Below, in pieces: positions 7,528 through 16,924 of a stretch of 64,000 bases of DNA. The notes under the pieces are model-generated. The model saw only the letters and a list, made by a program, of their open reading frames with translations. It did not search any database and had not been told where the DNA came from. Within the stretch, counting starts at the first letter, position 1; each line of letters begins with the position of its first letter. Source of the stretch: Spirosoma luteum DSM 19990 (GTDB lineage Bacteria; Bacteroidota; Bacteroidia; Cytophagales; Spirosomataceae); NCBI RefSeq assembly GCF_000374065.1, contig NZ_KB893262.1, positions 22,754-86,753 on the forward strand, read 5' to 3'. Both the position numbers and the translations under genes were made by a program.

Positions 7528-8163
7528 CTAATTGTTCGTTAGAAGGAATGTAGCACGTGCGCCAACAAAGGCATCTTTCAAATAAGATGGCAGACTATTG
7601 ATTAATTGCTGATAGGCTTCGTCGCCTAACCGGTTAAGTATATACGTCTCGTGGATGATGCTCACGGCGTAAATCTTCTGAATCAGTTTCTGCTGTAAAC
7701 TTGCAAACTCGGCTTTAGTGAGTCGCACAGGTTTTTTACTAGTCGATGGCCTGTGTTGCATCAACTCGACTAATGGGTTATTATTATTGAAAATACCGTT
7801 GCCATACCGTCCGTTTGCGACCCATCTAGTTACCAGCTTTTCAATGGATTCGGGGTTAGCTACTAGGATACCATCTACAGCTAATACAGCCCGGACTGAA
7901 AATAGAAACGCAAAGTATGCCTGTGGGAAAATCCAGTCGACAGAAGTATCCATTTCGGACTGGTCACTAATTAACGGTCTGATTCGCAACGCGTATTCAG
8001 CACTCCAGGCGTTCAGGAGTAATTTAGCGACTTTGTCTATCTGGGGTGTTGTGGCAGTTGATTCCATGATGTTAAAATAAATTGGTTGCCCGGTCGCTGA
8101 GGTTCGCCACTCGGCTATCACCTCTTCGGCAATCTGACTCAGCGACCGGAACCCGTTAAACAT
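7528..8163 (-). CDS. Unknown protein, 211 aa
   Basis: No family recognised. The protein is mixed alpha-helical, with an aromatic-rich centre (VDWIFPQAYFAFLFSVRAV, residues about 75-93) that is probably a buried helix. A basic stretch near residues 138-150 (RPSTSKKPVRLTKAEF) precedes a final helical bundle. It starts 2 bp after the stop of the gene at 8166-8873, which makes co-translation very likely. Confidence 0.6.
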   Translation of the reverse strand: MFNGFRSLSQIAEEVIAEWRTSATGQPIYFNIMESTATTPQIDKVAKLLLNAWSAEYALRIRPLISDQSEMDTSVDWIFPQAYFAFLFSVRAVLAVDGILVANPESIEKLVTRWVANGRYGNGIFNNNNPLVELMQHRPSTSKKPVRLTKAEFASLQQKLIQKIYAVSIIHETYILNRLGDEAYQQLINSLPSYLKDAFVGARATFLLTNN

Positions 8164-8165
8164 TA

Positions 8166-8873
8166 TTAAACTTCTCCATTACCTATATGATAGACTTCTT
8201 CAACGGCTCCCCGTACATCGTCAAACGTTACCCCTTCGGGCAATGCTTCAAGAACTTCACCCTGTACGAACGGATTGTAGAAATTGAAGGCCGTTTTCAC
8301 GTTGGCAATGTCAGTAAGTGTTTCCTGCCGAAATATTTTTACACCATCCGAAAACTCTTTGAGCGTTTTTGTTGTCTCAATGTCGGCCATTTTGTAGCTG
8401 AACGTAGCAATGTAATAAGTGCCTTTCGGCTGGCTCTTTGTATACTCTTTCTTCTCAGCTACTGCGGTGATAATTACGTCGGCCAATATCAAATCATCAT
8501 AATATAAGGGTTCAATAAGCCGAAAAATGTTGTCAACTGAATAGCCATGAAACAACACCGCCGATACACAATTTTGCTCATCAACAAAAAATAGTTCAGC
8601 CCAATTTTTTGTACCCATATTCAGGATATTATCCGTAAAAATGCGCCATGCAATCGGCTGAAACGTGAGGGTACGGCCTAACTTCTCGGTACCATTGATG
8701 TTGAAAATACCCTCTTTAGCATCAAAGCGATATTGGCGGGGGTGGCCTTCCAAATACTTGAATTTGTTAGTGACTTCGCCAGTTAACTCATTTACTTTCT
8801 GATACGACTTTAAGCTGGTTGAAACATCATTATCCGTTTCTTCAATAACTGCGGGGGCGGTTGACTTTGCCAT
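8166..8873 (-). CDS. Unknown protein, 235 aa
   Basis: No family recognised. The N-terminal 30 residues are polar and low in complexity. From about residue 45 the sequence is beta-rich (YRFDAKEGIFNINGTEKLG and several strand-like segments up to residue 175). It ends with an acidic tail after VTFDDVRGAVEEVYH. Soluble, no signal peptide. It is tightly linked to the following gene (2-bp gap). Its place in a small-gene cluster with a nuclease-like protein suggests a role in DNA handling on the mobile element, but that is only context. Confidence 0.6.
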   Translation of the reverse strand: MAKSTAPAVIEETDNDVSTSLKSYQKVNELTGEVTNKFKYLEGHPRQYRFDAKEGIFNINGTEKLGRTLTFQPIAWRIFTDNILNMGTKNWAELFFVDEQNCVSAVLFHGYSVDNIFRLIEPLYYDDLILADVIITAVAEKKEYTKSQPKGTYYIATFSYKMADIETTKTLKEFSDGVKIFRQETLTDIANVKTAFNFYNPFVQGEVLEALPEGVTFDDVRGAVEEVYHIGNGEV

Positions 8874-8952
8874 AACAAGGGGAAATTAAAAAGGAACAAG
8901 AGTGGCCGGAACTTATCCCGTCCGGCCTTCGGGCTCACCGTTGAGGTACTGT

Positions 8953-9267
8953 TCAGGCTATAATCAATCGGTCAGGCCGAAAAGAACGCCAGTTTTGGAC
9001 AAGGGTATCATAGTAGCGAATGGCTAAACCCTTTCGCGGAATGCTCGTATCTATTTGGGTATTGGCTCCGTAAAATCCAACGGCTTCACGCTGGCTACCA
9101 TCCTCTTTCCAATAGTAAAATCGAACGGGTCTTTCCTGCATCTGAGCGCAAAGTTTTACGCTGGCCCATGCCTGTTTCTGGGCGGCTCCAAATGATAAGG
9201 CGGTTTGCTTTACGAGTAAGGCCGTCAGTTTAAGGACTTGGGTACGAAGGCTGTTTTGCGTTTTCAT
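8953..9267 (-). CDS. Small DUF2693-like protein
   Basis: From the ATG at 9267 the product has 104 residues (MKTQNSLRTQVLKLTALL). A TTG start at 9318 would add 17 residues but lies only 3 bp after the upstream stop and seems less likely. The central VRFYYWKEDGSQREAVGFYG and the later IRYYDTLVQNWRSFRPDRLI resemble DUF2693 proteins, in which a K-x-D-G-x-x-R-x-A motif is followed by Y-D/F-x-x-x-x-x-W-R-S-F-R. No function is established for that family. Confidence 0.6.
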   Translation of the reverse strand: MKTQNSLRTQVLKLTALLVKQTALSFGAAQKQAWASVKLCAQMQERPVRFYYWKEDGSQREAVGFYGANTQIDTSIPRKGLAIRYYDTLVQNWRSFRPDRLIIA

Positions 9268-9321
9268 GTTGAGAAAAGTAAGGAGTTTAAAAAACTGGTT
9301 TGAGGGTGCCGAGCGCAAGCA

Positions 9322-9522
9322 TTAGTAATAGGTATCGAGTGCCTGTTCAATCATCTGCTGTTGCATCTGCTCGTTAATGGCTCCTAAGGGGATTTCTACG
9401 CCATTGAGTCGAACTTTTAGAATTTCCACTTCGGGAGCGTCACCGGGATAATCGCGGGTAGGCCGTTCGCCGGGGGTGTACTTGAAATCGAAATCAAGGT
9501 CTGTTTCTGTTGTAAATGTCAT
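9322..9522 (-). CDS. Small acidic protein, 66 aa, first gene of the cluster
   Basis: A 66-residue acidic protein with a proline-rich centre (YTPGERPTRDYPGDAPEVEI) and a helical tail. The P-G-x-P-x-R-x-Y-x-G pattern recalls small proteins of unknown function in phages and plasmids. It is the promoter-proximal gene of the minus-strand cluster: a well-formed promoter lies at 9549-9579, about 27 bp from the start codon. Confidence 0.55.
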   Translation of the reverse strand: MTFTTETDLDFDFKYTPGERPTRDYPGDAPEVEILKVRLNGVEIPLGAINEQMQQQMIEQALDTYY

Positions 9523-9548
9523 GGCCTTTTTGCTCTTTGATTATGTAT

Positions 9549-9579
9549 TAAAGATACAACCCTTTTACATTATTACAAA
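9549..9579 (-). promoter_or_regulatory. Promoter for the minus-strand accessory cluster
   Basis: On the minus strand TTTG (9576-9579) and TATCTTTA (9549-9556) are separated by 19 bp. This fits the Bacteroidota sigma-A pattern TTG-N19-21-TAnnTTTG. It lies in a 240-bp AT-rich gap whose only visible function is transcription start for the genes down to 4671. Confidence 0.6.
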
Positions 9580-9764
9580 GAATTATATTTATTAAAATGT
9601 AAATTATTGACCCAAAAGAGGGCTTTTTAACCCTTTTATATAGGTTTGATAAATGCCTTCCGATGGTCGATAAATGTGAGTAGACTCACAAAATTTATGT
9701 GGCGAATGGGTCGCCATTCCTACAACTTCTGACGGGTATTCGCTACTCACTCACGTCCTGTTAC

Positions 9765-11405
9765 TTACAAACCCTGCTCATTTGTAGGGTCAAGGCGTTG
9801 GCGATTGGCTTTAGACTTGAAGGTATCCGTGAAAGTTTTTTCTATTCCTTTTGGAGTAATACCTATTTCACCCTGTAAGGTAGGTATGAGTTGATCTACT
9901 TTTGTTTTAATCAGTTTCAGATTGGTGCCGATGGGTAGGTTGGCTAAACGGCCACTTTTCATTTCTTTTTCCAAAAATAAACGGGCTGCTTCTTCATTTT
10001 TTGCTCGGTGCAGTATCTGTCCACGCTCGGCATTAACAAGCAAGATAGGTCGCTTAACCTGGCGGAGTAATTCTCCTTTTAAATCTTCATTGAAATCTTT
10101 CCCGCGCGGACGCACAATGGCCACTGAGCAGGCAAATTGCCCCTGTTCAATTAATAAGGTATTGACGGTGTTGAGTAAGGCAGTATTGATGGGAATTTCC
10201 AGGGTTGAAACCGATGCGTTTGCCCGCCAATGAAACATATTTTTAGTTAGGTCGTCTCTTACTTCGCCCGTTGCCGGAGGCATGTAGGTTTTCATAGCGA
10301 TATTATGCTCCGCTATCAATTTAGAAAACTGGCGTTGAATGGCGGGTGAAGAAACTTGCAGTGCAACGTATCCCTGCTGACTTGCCTGGGTCATTGCCAG
10401 GCCGTCTCTGGAGAGGGCTGCCAGGGCCGTAAGCGCATAGCGAGCTCCCTTGTCATCATTATCGAATCCGAATACAAGCTGGGTTGATTTATCCATGAAT
10501 TTACCCAGAGTTGTCAAATGGTCCAGCGATAGACTACCCCCAATCGAAGCGTACCGGCTGTCGGTCTGCGGATGCAGTCCGGTACTAATTTCCAGTTGCC
10601 GGTACGAAAGCAAATCAATGGCACTCTCACCAACAACTATGCGATTCGTTACGGTATCGTTCAGGTTGGAAATCCAAACGCCATGTCCGCGATTTGAGCC
10701 ACTGGCGTGACTTTTAAACCTAGCAGTACGTAATTCCAGACCGTTTATAGCTTCATTATCCCCCGGAATGTAGGGAAAAGCAATCGTTTCGGTGATGCGT
10801 TCGCCATTAGGCGGTTGCTCTGAACCTGTTATCGACACAGGCTTTCCGTCGGCAAAGTATACCCGTTGGATAGATATAGTTCCTGAAAACTGCGGACTGG
10901 TAAGCAAATCGGGGTGAATGTACCGTTCCTGAGTTAAGTAATTTTCGGCTGGAAGCTGACTAAGCATATAATGTTCCAGCAAAAATTCCTTTTCAGTACC
11001 TACTTCGTGGAAACTTTGATGGATGTAATCTTCCAGCTTTTTAACCGATTTTTTTTGCTCTGGAACAATACCTAAATAATCCTTCAAAACATCGTTGACG
11101 CACTGGGCTGGACTTCGATTGGAATTATTAAATTGACTGAAACAGGACGTTAAACGATTACTGACAAAATTGATCAATGTACCGCGATCCGAGTAAGAAC
11201 CCGTTTGAAAATAAACCTGATTGGCAGAATCGTTGGGGTTCTTAACGACGATATGATCATCGAATCCGGGATGGTAGAGTACAGGCATTGTTTTCCCCTT
11301 TTTGGGTTGCCATTCATACCCGGCGTGTAAAGCGAGTTCAATGATGGATATCTGGTCCCGAAATTCCTGAAAACTCGGCTGGTTATAAGTAGGCATTTTA
11401 TCCAA
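9765..11405 (-). CDS. TOPRIM-domain primase-like protein of a mobile element
   Basis: This 546-residue protein has the usual build of Bacteroidota element-borne TOPRIM/DUF3991 proteins. An N-terminal part (residues 1-130) lacks the CHC2 zinc motif. A middle domain follows, then TOPRIM motifs at about 255 (VVGESAIDLLS, with the acidic glutamate) and about 313 (LVFGFDNDDKGARYAL, with the D-x-D). Such proteins are thought to prime or process the transferred single strand after conjugation. A second in-frame ATG at 11396 is possible. It is divergent from a lipoprotein gene whose start is 12 bp away, so the two share a very small control region. Its strand and neighbours link it to the DUF3945 gene downstream at 11920-13347. 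Confidence 0.75.
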   Translation of the reverse strand: MDKMPTYNQPSFQEFRDQISIIELALHAGYEWQPKKGKTMPVLYHPGFDDHIVVKNPNDSANQVYFQTGSYSDRGTLINFVSNRLTSCFSQFNNSNRSPAQCVNDVLKDYLGIVPEQKKSVKKLEDYIHQSFHEVGTEKEFLLEHYMLSQLPAENYLTQERYIHPDLLTSPQFSGTISIQRVYFADGKPVSITGSEQPPNGERITETIAFPYIPGDNEAINGLELRTARFKSHASGSNRGHGVWISNLNDTVTNRIVVGESAIDLLSYRQLEISTGLHPQTDSRYASIGGSLSLDHLTTLGKFMDKSTQLVFGFDNDDKGARYALTALAALSRDGLAMTQASQQGYVALQVSSPAIQRQFSKLIAEHNIAMKTYMPPATGEVRDDLTKNMFHWRANASVSTLEIPINTALLNTVNTLLIEQGQFACSVAIVRPRGKDFNEDLKGELLRQVKRPILLVNAERGQILHRAKNEEAARLFLEKEMKSGRLANLPIGTNLKLIKTKVDQLIPTLQGEIGITPKGIEKTFTDTFKSKANRQRLDPTNEQGL

Positions 11406-11417
11406 TCAGTTGCATAT

Positions 11418-11906
11418 ATGAAGCGTTTACTTCTTTTTTTCGCCCTTACTGCTCTTGGGAGCTGTAAAAAAGGCGGGGACGATATACTCCCCGCGTTCGA
11501 TCCTGCTTTAGTGGCTGGCTCGTGGAAACTACAGGCCTTAACCATTGATCCCGCTGAGACCGGTGTTTGGGGGACTAATGTTACTGACCTGCTGACAGCG
11601 TACCGAAACCAGATTAGCGACGATTGCATCAACAATTTTCGGATGAATACTACAGCCGATGGTAAAATCTCGCGTACTACATCTGATAATTGTTCTTCGC
11701 GTACTCTGACCTTATTTGGTTTTACCGAAAAGGGAACCTGGAAAGCATCGGGGTCTACGCTCAGCGTCTTGTCTCCGTACGAATCCGGCAATTATTACAA
11801 CGTTTCGGTTGATCAAACTATGATGGTTTGGCATCGTCAGTATTCAACGGCTGACAGCGAGGATCATAAAGACCATGTAGTTACGCTGATCTGGACTCGC
11901 CAATAA
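11418..11906 (+). CDS. Small lipocalin-like lipoprotein
   Basis: The N-terminus MKRLLLFFALTALGSC is a lipoprotein signal with a lipobox ending at Cys16, so the product is probably anchored in a membrane facing the periplasm or outside. The mature part has LVAGSWKLQAL near the start, then KGTWKASGSTLSV, and ends in VVTLIWTRQ. That is the pattern of the small lipocalin-like lipoproteins common in Bacteroidota. Ligand unknown. It lies alone on the plus strand between two minus-strand mobile-element genes. It ends 13 bp before the stop of the DUF3945 gene. Confidence 0.7.
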   Translation: MKRLLLFFALTALGSCKKGGDDILPAFDPALVAGSWKLQALTIDPAETGVWGTNVTDLLTAYRNQISDDCINNFRMNTTADGKISRTTSDNCSSRTLTLFGFTEKGTWKASGSTLSVLSPYESGNYYNVSVDQTMMVWHRQYSTADSEDHKDHVVTLIWTRQ

Positions 11907-11919
11907 ATCGCTAGTCTGG

Positions 11920-13347
11920 TTAAACAGTTAAGCTCTGATCCTTCTGGGCTTTTTTGTTTTTCCTCTGACTCTGGCCTTTGCTTTGTCCCTTTTTCTTGGC
12001 CTGTTCACTTTTTAACGTCACATCGGGCGCATCTAATGCTCCGGAGGAGCGGCTGGGGTCAAAGCCTTTCTGTTTGGAAGCTGTTTTCTTTTGTTGCTGC
12101 TCTGGCCGTTTATCCCTGGTAGTAGAAGCACCGACTGAAGTGCCCTGTAATTGATCCGATGGGCGGGCTAAGTCCTTTGCTGTTAGTATATCTATCGTCT
12201 GCCTGATTGACTCAGAGGGTGGAGAAAAGCTTAAACTCCGCTTACCTGCCGATACTTGAATATCAGCACTGAATTTCTGCCCATTTTCGCTGGTGAGTCC
12301 GGCTAACCGGATAGCTCCACCCTGACGTAATGTTTCCTGCTGTTCCTTTGAAACATCGACTCCCTTAATCTGCATGGGAATATACACCCGGTCGGCTCGC
12401 CAAACCGTCAGTGAGTTGGTCTCCTGATCAAGACCAATGTACCCGTTAAATTTCTTTCTGGTGTACGAATCCTCTAATTCGACTCGTTTTCCCAACTCCC
12501 CTTTTTGCCTGAGTGTATCTTTATCCTCCTGGCTGAACACATACCCTAAATAGTGTTCGGGAATCTGTAGCGTTTGCTTCTGCGTTTGAAAGTAAGGTTT
12601 AATTTCTTCGCCTTGTTTAACCAAGTATACCTTACCCCGCAAGGGTGTTTTCTGCCCGTTGAATTCCGATTTAAAGTCGATCAATCCCGTTTTCTCTCCC
12701 CTTAACAACCGTTCCAGATTACCACTTTCGGCGAGTACCTCCCGCGTTAGGCCCATTTTACTTAATGTGGCTTCAACATCCTCCCATTGGTAGCGCGTTT
12801 TCTTGCTCACTTCGATTGGTGGTACTTCTTCGAGATTGTACGTTTTTTTAAAGTTGTGCATGAAATTGGCCAGTAATCCCCCGTGAACAATCTCGATACT
12901 TCTGTCTGGCTTCCTTCTGGCAATTTGATTAACCCTCTCCTCGTCAGTAACATTACGTTCAGCATCCGGCAACGATTGAACGGTGTGAACATAATACAGT
13001 TGATCGGCCCGGATTTTTTCCAAGGTGGGGTCCTGAATGATTTCGTGCAACTCCCAGAGATACTCCGTTAGTTTTTCCTGCAAGGTTTTGTCGTTACTGG
13101 GAAGGTTTAGAGCGGAAAGTTTCTCGGCTAACTCTTCTTTCACTAATCTCCCATCGCGCAGAGCCGCAGTAATTTCATCATTACTTAAAAAGCCGTCATT
13201 GCCTAAATACTGCCGTAACTCCTGATATTCTTCGGGCAAAAGCAGTTCATAAAATTGCTCTTTGATTTGCTCAGATTCTGGTACAGCCCCCTCTGCTGGT
13301 ATAATTTTCAGCGAAGGTATGCGATTGATTTTCTTCTGTTTTACCAT
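11920..13347 (-). CDS. DUF4099/DUF3945 mobile-element protein
   Basis: The 475-residue protein has an N-terminal acidic helical part and a central segment (about 185-240) with LSKMGLTREVLAESGNLERL, typical of DUF4099. It also has two copies of a DUF3945-type unit, one around HYLGYVFSQEDKDTLRQKG (about residue 265) and one around IKGVDVSKEQQETLRQGG (about residue 330). The C-terminal 100 residues are basic and disordered (KKKGQSKGQSQRKNKKAQ), which suits nucleic-acid binding. Such proteins are regular passengers of Bacteroidota conjugative elements, often beside TOPRIM proteins as here, but have no proven function. Confidence 0.75.
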   Translation of the reverse strand: MVKQKKINRIPSLKIIPAEGAVPESEQIKEQFYELLLPEEYQELRQYLGNDGFLSNDEITAALRDGRLVKEELAEKLSALNLPSNDKTLQEKLTEYLWELHEIIQDPTLEKIRADQLYYVHTVQSLPDAERNVTDEERVNQIARRKPDRSIEIVHGGLLANFMHNFKKTYNLEEVPPIEVSKKTRYQWEDVEATLSKMGLTREVLAESGNLERLLRGEKTGLIDFKSEFNGQKTPLRGKVYLVKQGEEIKPYFQTQKQTLQIPEHYLGYVFSQEDKDTLRQKGELGKRVELEDSYTRKKFNGYIGLDQETNSLTVWRADRVYIPMQIKGVDVSKEQQETLRQGGAIRLAGLTSENGQKFSADIQVSAGKRSLSFSPPSESIRQTIDILTAKDLARPSDQLQGTSVGASTTRDKRPEQQQKKTASKQKGFDPSRSSGALDAPDVTLKSEQAKKKGQSKGQSQRKNKKAQKDQSLTV

Positions 13348-13465
13348 AATCGTAGCCGGAAAGCGTTTGTATTTTTTGAGTTATTACGACCGTATTTCCG
13401 GCTAATTTCTATAGTATATTCTTATAAACCAGCCCTTACGAGAACTTTTTTGCCTATTTTCGTCT

Positions 13466-14320
13466 ATGTGGATGTCAAAAAAAGTACTCACGTTCTGGTC
13501 CGCACTATTAATCAGCATTTCGTCCTCTTTGGCTCAAGGGGTCTTTACTTCTTCAGTTCAACTTTTACAGAATAGAAGTAAAAAGTACGACGAAAAAGAC
13601 TCCTCCAGATCGTTTCCAATTACGTATCTGGACAAGTCCGGGCCATCGCTACTATCAACAACCACTTTCGCCAAAGCGACATTATCGACAACGGTTCCTA
13701 GTCCGGTTAAAGACAGACTTTCTTTTCTTAATTATGTGGATAGTTTGTCAACATTGCACGCAAAAGGGATTTTCGCGAAGCAAAAAGAGGTAGATACCCA
13801 TAAATCGGAAAGTGACTGGGATCGGTGGCTTAATCGGTTACGGGATGTCCCATCGATTCTGCCTTTTTTTGTTTCCTCTGCTACAGCCTCAAAAACGACG
13901 TGCCTGATTAAAACCCGCTTGAGTTCAGGGTTTGGTATGCGTCAGCATCCTATTTCAGGGAGTCTGGTTTCCCATTCGGGAATCGACTTACCCGCCCCAA
14001 TGGGCACGCTTGTTTATGCTACTGCGGACGGGTACTGTCGACAAATCATCAACCAGTCGAATGGCATCGGGTTGGGCATCTACTTAATCCACGGACGAGG
14101 GCATCAGACTTTATATGGGCATTTACTTACGACCCTGGTCAAGCCGGGAGAGTTTGTCATGCGTGGTCAGGTTATCGGACAGGTGGGAGCATCAGGCTTG
14201 ACGACAGGCCCGCACTTGCACTATGGCGTTCGCTACAATGGACTGGTTGTTGATCCCCTACCCTACTGCTTCTTGTTGGCTAAACCGATAAAAGTCACCC
14301 GTGCTTTAACCCGCAAGTAA
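13466..14320 (+). CDS. Secreted M23-family peptidase
   Basis: A signal peptide (MWMSKKVLTFWSALLISISS, cut near SLAQG) leads into a 120-residue spacer and then an M23 (lysostaphin/LytM) domain. SGFGMRQHP opens it. HSGID gives zinc ligands H170 and D174, and HLHYG gives H250 and H252. The enzyme would cut peptide cross-links of peptidoglycan. Conjugative elements often carry such an enzyme to make room for the secretion channel, and its position fits that role. The start could also be the ATG at 13472. It is divergent from the DUF3945 gene across a 118-bp gap. Confidence 0.85.
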   Translation: MWMSKKVLTFWSALLISISSSLAQGVFTSSVQLLQNRSKKYDEKDSSRSFPITYLDKSGPSLLSTTTFAKATLSTTVPSPVKDRLSFLNYVDSLSTLHAKGIFAKQKEVDTHKSESDWDRWLNRLRDVPSILPFFVSSATASKTTCLIKTRLSSGFGMRQHPISGSLVSHSGIDLPAPMGTLVYATADGYCRQIINQSNGIGLGIYLIHGRGHQTLYGHLLTTLVKPGEFVMRGQVIGQVGASGLTTGPHLHYGVRYNGLVVDPLPYCFLLAKPIKVTRALTRK

Positions 14321-14673
14321 GTCTGCCTATTTTATCACTACTATTAATCCCAAATCAAATCTAAATTTTGTCTCTCAAACTCAGGCTATGTACCGAAAAT
14401 GAGATGTTGATTTATGAGATAATAATTTGAGACATCTTTTTCCACTTGTCCGTGTTTCTTGAAGAAGCTGGGTATATATGGCGCAAAACGGGCGTTATTT
14501 GAAACACCGCTTCCCTTGTATCGTCCGAAAAAATGTTGACCGTTGTCAAAACGGTAGCTATACACCGAAGGTAGCCCCCTGACCCGCATGATCCGATTAA
14601 GTTAGCAAACACAAGTCGCTATTGGGTGTTCTATACCCACAGATCAGTTCGGCGGCAGCTGGCTGGCTCACGA
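14321..14673. other. Intergenic stretch at the junction of element genes and cargo
   Basis: About 350 bp between the M23 gene and the kinase start. Two short minus-strand frames are present, but neither looks like a known protein. Base use changes from AT-rich to GC-rich across it. No repeat or att-like sequence could be identified by eye. Confidence 0.3.
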
Positions 14674-16701
14674 ATGGAACCTATGAATACAACTTCAGGA
14701 AATCCCCAGACCGGTGCACAAACAGCCCTCACCGGGCCAGTGAGTAAGGCGTTTGTATCGGCCGATGAGTTGTGGGCGCTGATCGAACCCCTGGCGCAGG
14801 CGGTCTGGGAAACTAACCCTAAAGGCCAGGTTCTTGTTGACTCACCCACCTGGCGGGCTTACACGGGCCAGACCCGGGCGCAATGGCTGGGAGAAGGCTG
14901 GGCGAGTGCCGTTCATCCCGACGAGCGGGCTCAAGCCCTAAGCCAATGGCAGGAAGCCCTCCGCCAGCGAATACCGCTCAATACCGAGCTTCGGGTATCC
15001 ACGTCCGATGGCCACTGGCAATGGACCAACCTGCGGGCCATCCCCGTCTACGGGCCCGACGGCTCAGTGGGCAAATGGATTGGCCTGAACCTGAACATCC
15101 AGGACCGCAAGCAAGCCCAGGAAGCCCGTCGTAAAAGTGAAGAGAGCCTGATCGCTGCCGCTATGGGCACCTATGTGTGGTATATCGAGGAGGATCACGG
15201 GGAGCCTGATGCCCAAATGCTCACCCTGTTCGGCTTGCCACCCGGGGGAGAACTGAATTTGGCCGCGGCCCTTGGTTCCCTGATCCATCCTGACGATGCG
15301 GCCCGCTATGCCCAGGCCGTCGCCCAAGCCGCCGACCCGGCCAGTAACGGTCAATTGCGGCAGGACATCCGGGTCATCCATCCCGACGGCCAGGAGCGCT
15401 GGCTCAGTATTCGGGGTCAGATGTTCTTCCAGGGTGCCCCCCGCCGGGCCCATCGCCTGGTAGGATCGGCCATCGACATCACCGAGCGTAAACGCAGGGA
15501 GCAAACCCAACAACTGATGCTCACCGGCTCTACGGTGGCCATCTGTCTGTTGCAATCCATTCGGGATGAGCAAGGACAGATTGTTGACTTTCTCTATCAA
15601 GGGGGTAACCGGGCGGCCGAGACCATCTTGGGCCAGTCTGTTGAGAACATGATGGGCAAAACGCTGTTGCAGCTTTGGCCCGGAGTAAAAGACATCTTCT
15701 TTGATTCGTACGTGCAGGCGGTGGAAACCGGCCAGCCGTTTCGGGTAGAGAACCATTATGATTACGAGGGCTTTGACCACTGGTTTGAGGTTTCAGGGGT
15801 GAAGAACGGGGATGGGTTCATCATGACCTTCCAGGATGTGACTCCCCAGAAGAAAGCCCAGGAAGCCCTGCACCGCAGCGAAACCCGCTACCGTCAGCTG
15901 TCGGCCGAGCTGGAAGCCCAGGTGCAGCAGCGGACCCAGCAGTTACAGGCTAGCGTGGGCGAGCTGGTGCGCTCGAACGAAAGCCTGCAACAGTTTGCCT
16001 ACATTGCCTCGCATGATTTGCAGGAACCGCTCCGCAAGATTCAGCAGTTTGGGGATCTGCTCAAGACACAAGATACTGACTTAACCGAACAGAGTCGGCA
16101 GTATCTGAACCGTATGCAATCAGCGGCCAGCCGGATGTCGATGCTCATCAAAGACCTGTTAGACTTTTCCCGGATCTCTATCCAGCGCGATGCCAGCGGC
16201 CCGGTGTCACTTCAATCCGTGGTGGAGGGTGTGGTAACCACCTTAGACCTACGTGTTCAGGAGGTGGGTGCCCAGATTCACGTTGGCCTGCTCCCTACTG
16301 TTTCGGGTGATGCCTCGCAACTGGGTCAACTGTTTCAGAACCTGTTGAGCAACGCCCTGAAGTTCCATCGCACGGAGCGGTCCGGCGTTCCGGTGCCCCC
16401 CCATATTCAAATCCGATCGGCTCGGCTATCAGCCGATCAACTACCCGTTGGGGTAAAGCCTGTGCTGACGGGATCGGCCTATTACCAGATCGAGGTGGCT
16501 GACAACGGGATCGGTTTTGATGAGCAGTACATAGATCGTATTTTCCAGGTATTCCAGCGGCTGCATGGCAAGCACCAATATGCGGGGACGGGAATTGGCC
16601 TGGCCATCTGTGAAAAGGTAGTTGTCAATCATGGGGGAGCTATTACGGCGAGGAGTCAACCGGGTCAAGGGGCCACCTTTAGCATTTACCTACCAGCGTA
16701 G
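14674..16701 (+). CDS. Multi-PAS sensor histidine kinase A
   Basis: Three PAS-like modules are visible: one ending in IGLNLNIQDRKQAQEA (about 160), one ending in VGSAIDITERKRREQ (about 287), and one ending in FQDVTPQKKAQEA (about 408, numbered from 14626). A short coiled coil follows. The HisKA box is ASHDLQEPLRKIQ with the phospho-accepting histidine near 463. The HATPase has QLFQNLLSNALKF (N box), VADNGIGFDE (G1) and GTGIGLAICEK (G2). No membrane span, so a cytosolic sensor. No response regulator is adjacent. The GTG at 14626 could start a protein 16 residues longer. It belongs to the same family as kinases B and C at 56441 and 60212. Confidence 0.85.
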   Translation: MEPMNTTSGNPQTGAQTALTGPVSKAFVSADELWALIEPLAQAVWETNPKGQVLVDSPTWRAYTGQTRAQWLGEGWASAVHPDERAQALSQWQEALRQRIPLNTELRVSTSDGHWQWTNLRAIPVYGPDGSVGKWIGLNLNIQDRKQAQEARRKSEESLIAAAMGTYVWYIEEDHGEPDAQMLTLFGLPPGGELNLAAALGSLIHPDDAARYAQAVAQAADPASNGQLRQDIRVIHPDGQERWLSIRGQMFFQGAPRRAHRLVGSAIDITERKRREQTQQLMLTGSTVAICLLQSIRDEQGQIVDFLYQGGNRAAETILGQSVENMMGKTLLQLWPGVKDIFFDSYVQAVETGQPFRVENHYDYEGFDHWFEVSGVKNGDGFIMTFQDVTPQKKAQEALHRSETRYRQLSAELEAQVQQRTQQLQASVGELVRSNESLQQFAYIASHDLQEPLRKIQQFGDLLKTQDTDLTEQSRQYLNRMQSAASRMSMLIKDLLDFSRISIQRDASGPVSLQSVVEGVVTTLDLRVQEVGAQIHVGLLPTVSGDASQLGQLFQNLLSNALKFHRTERSGVPVPPHIQIRSARLSADQLPVGVKPVLTGSAYYQIEVADNGIGFDEQYIDRIFQVFQRLHGKHQYAGTGIGLAICEKVVVNHGGAITARSQPGQGATFSIYLPA

Positions 16702-16850
16702 CTCAATGCGTTAGTTGAAGTTTTGTTCGTAATCCGGTGGCGCGATCCTTTTTTAGAAGCACCCACTTATTAGAAAGCTCATTCTCTAATAACGCTCTCA
16801 GCGTGAGAAGAATAGGTATCATGGGATGGATAGCCGCCAGCACGATACAG

Positions 16851-16888
16851 AAAAGCCTTTGCCAATCTTGATAAGGGCGAAGGCTTTT
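16851..16888. terminator. Bidirectional terminator between convergent genes
   Basis: AAAAGCCTT (16851-16859) pairs with AAGGCTTTT (16880-16888). The stem extends inward by one G-U pair and three G-C pairs to 13 bp, with a 12-nt loop. A and T runs on both flanks let it work in both directions, serving kinase A and the DinB gene. Confidence 0.7.
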
Positions 16889-16924
16889 GTATAAGGGCTT
16901 ACCCCTTGCAGGCTTACCGGCGGA

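Noticed and set aside
6383..8873. Possible RecE/RecT-like recombination pair
   Set aside because: The nuclease half is plausible, but neither 7528-8163 nor 8166-8873 shows RecT-like features I can recognise.
11174..11791. 205-codon minus-strand frame
   Set aside because: It lies antisense to both the lipoprotein gene and the start of the TOPRIM gene, and its product shows no domain.
14386..14612. Two overlapping minus-strand frames of 66-67 codons
   Set aside because: Neither has a recognisable motif or a ribosome-binding site, and both lie in a likely junction region.
15064..15780. 238-codon frame antisense to kinase A
   Set aside because: It is a by-product of GC-rich third positions in the kinase gene; similar antisense frames occur in kinases B and C.
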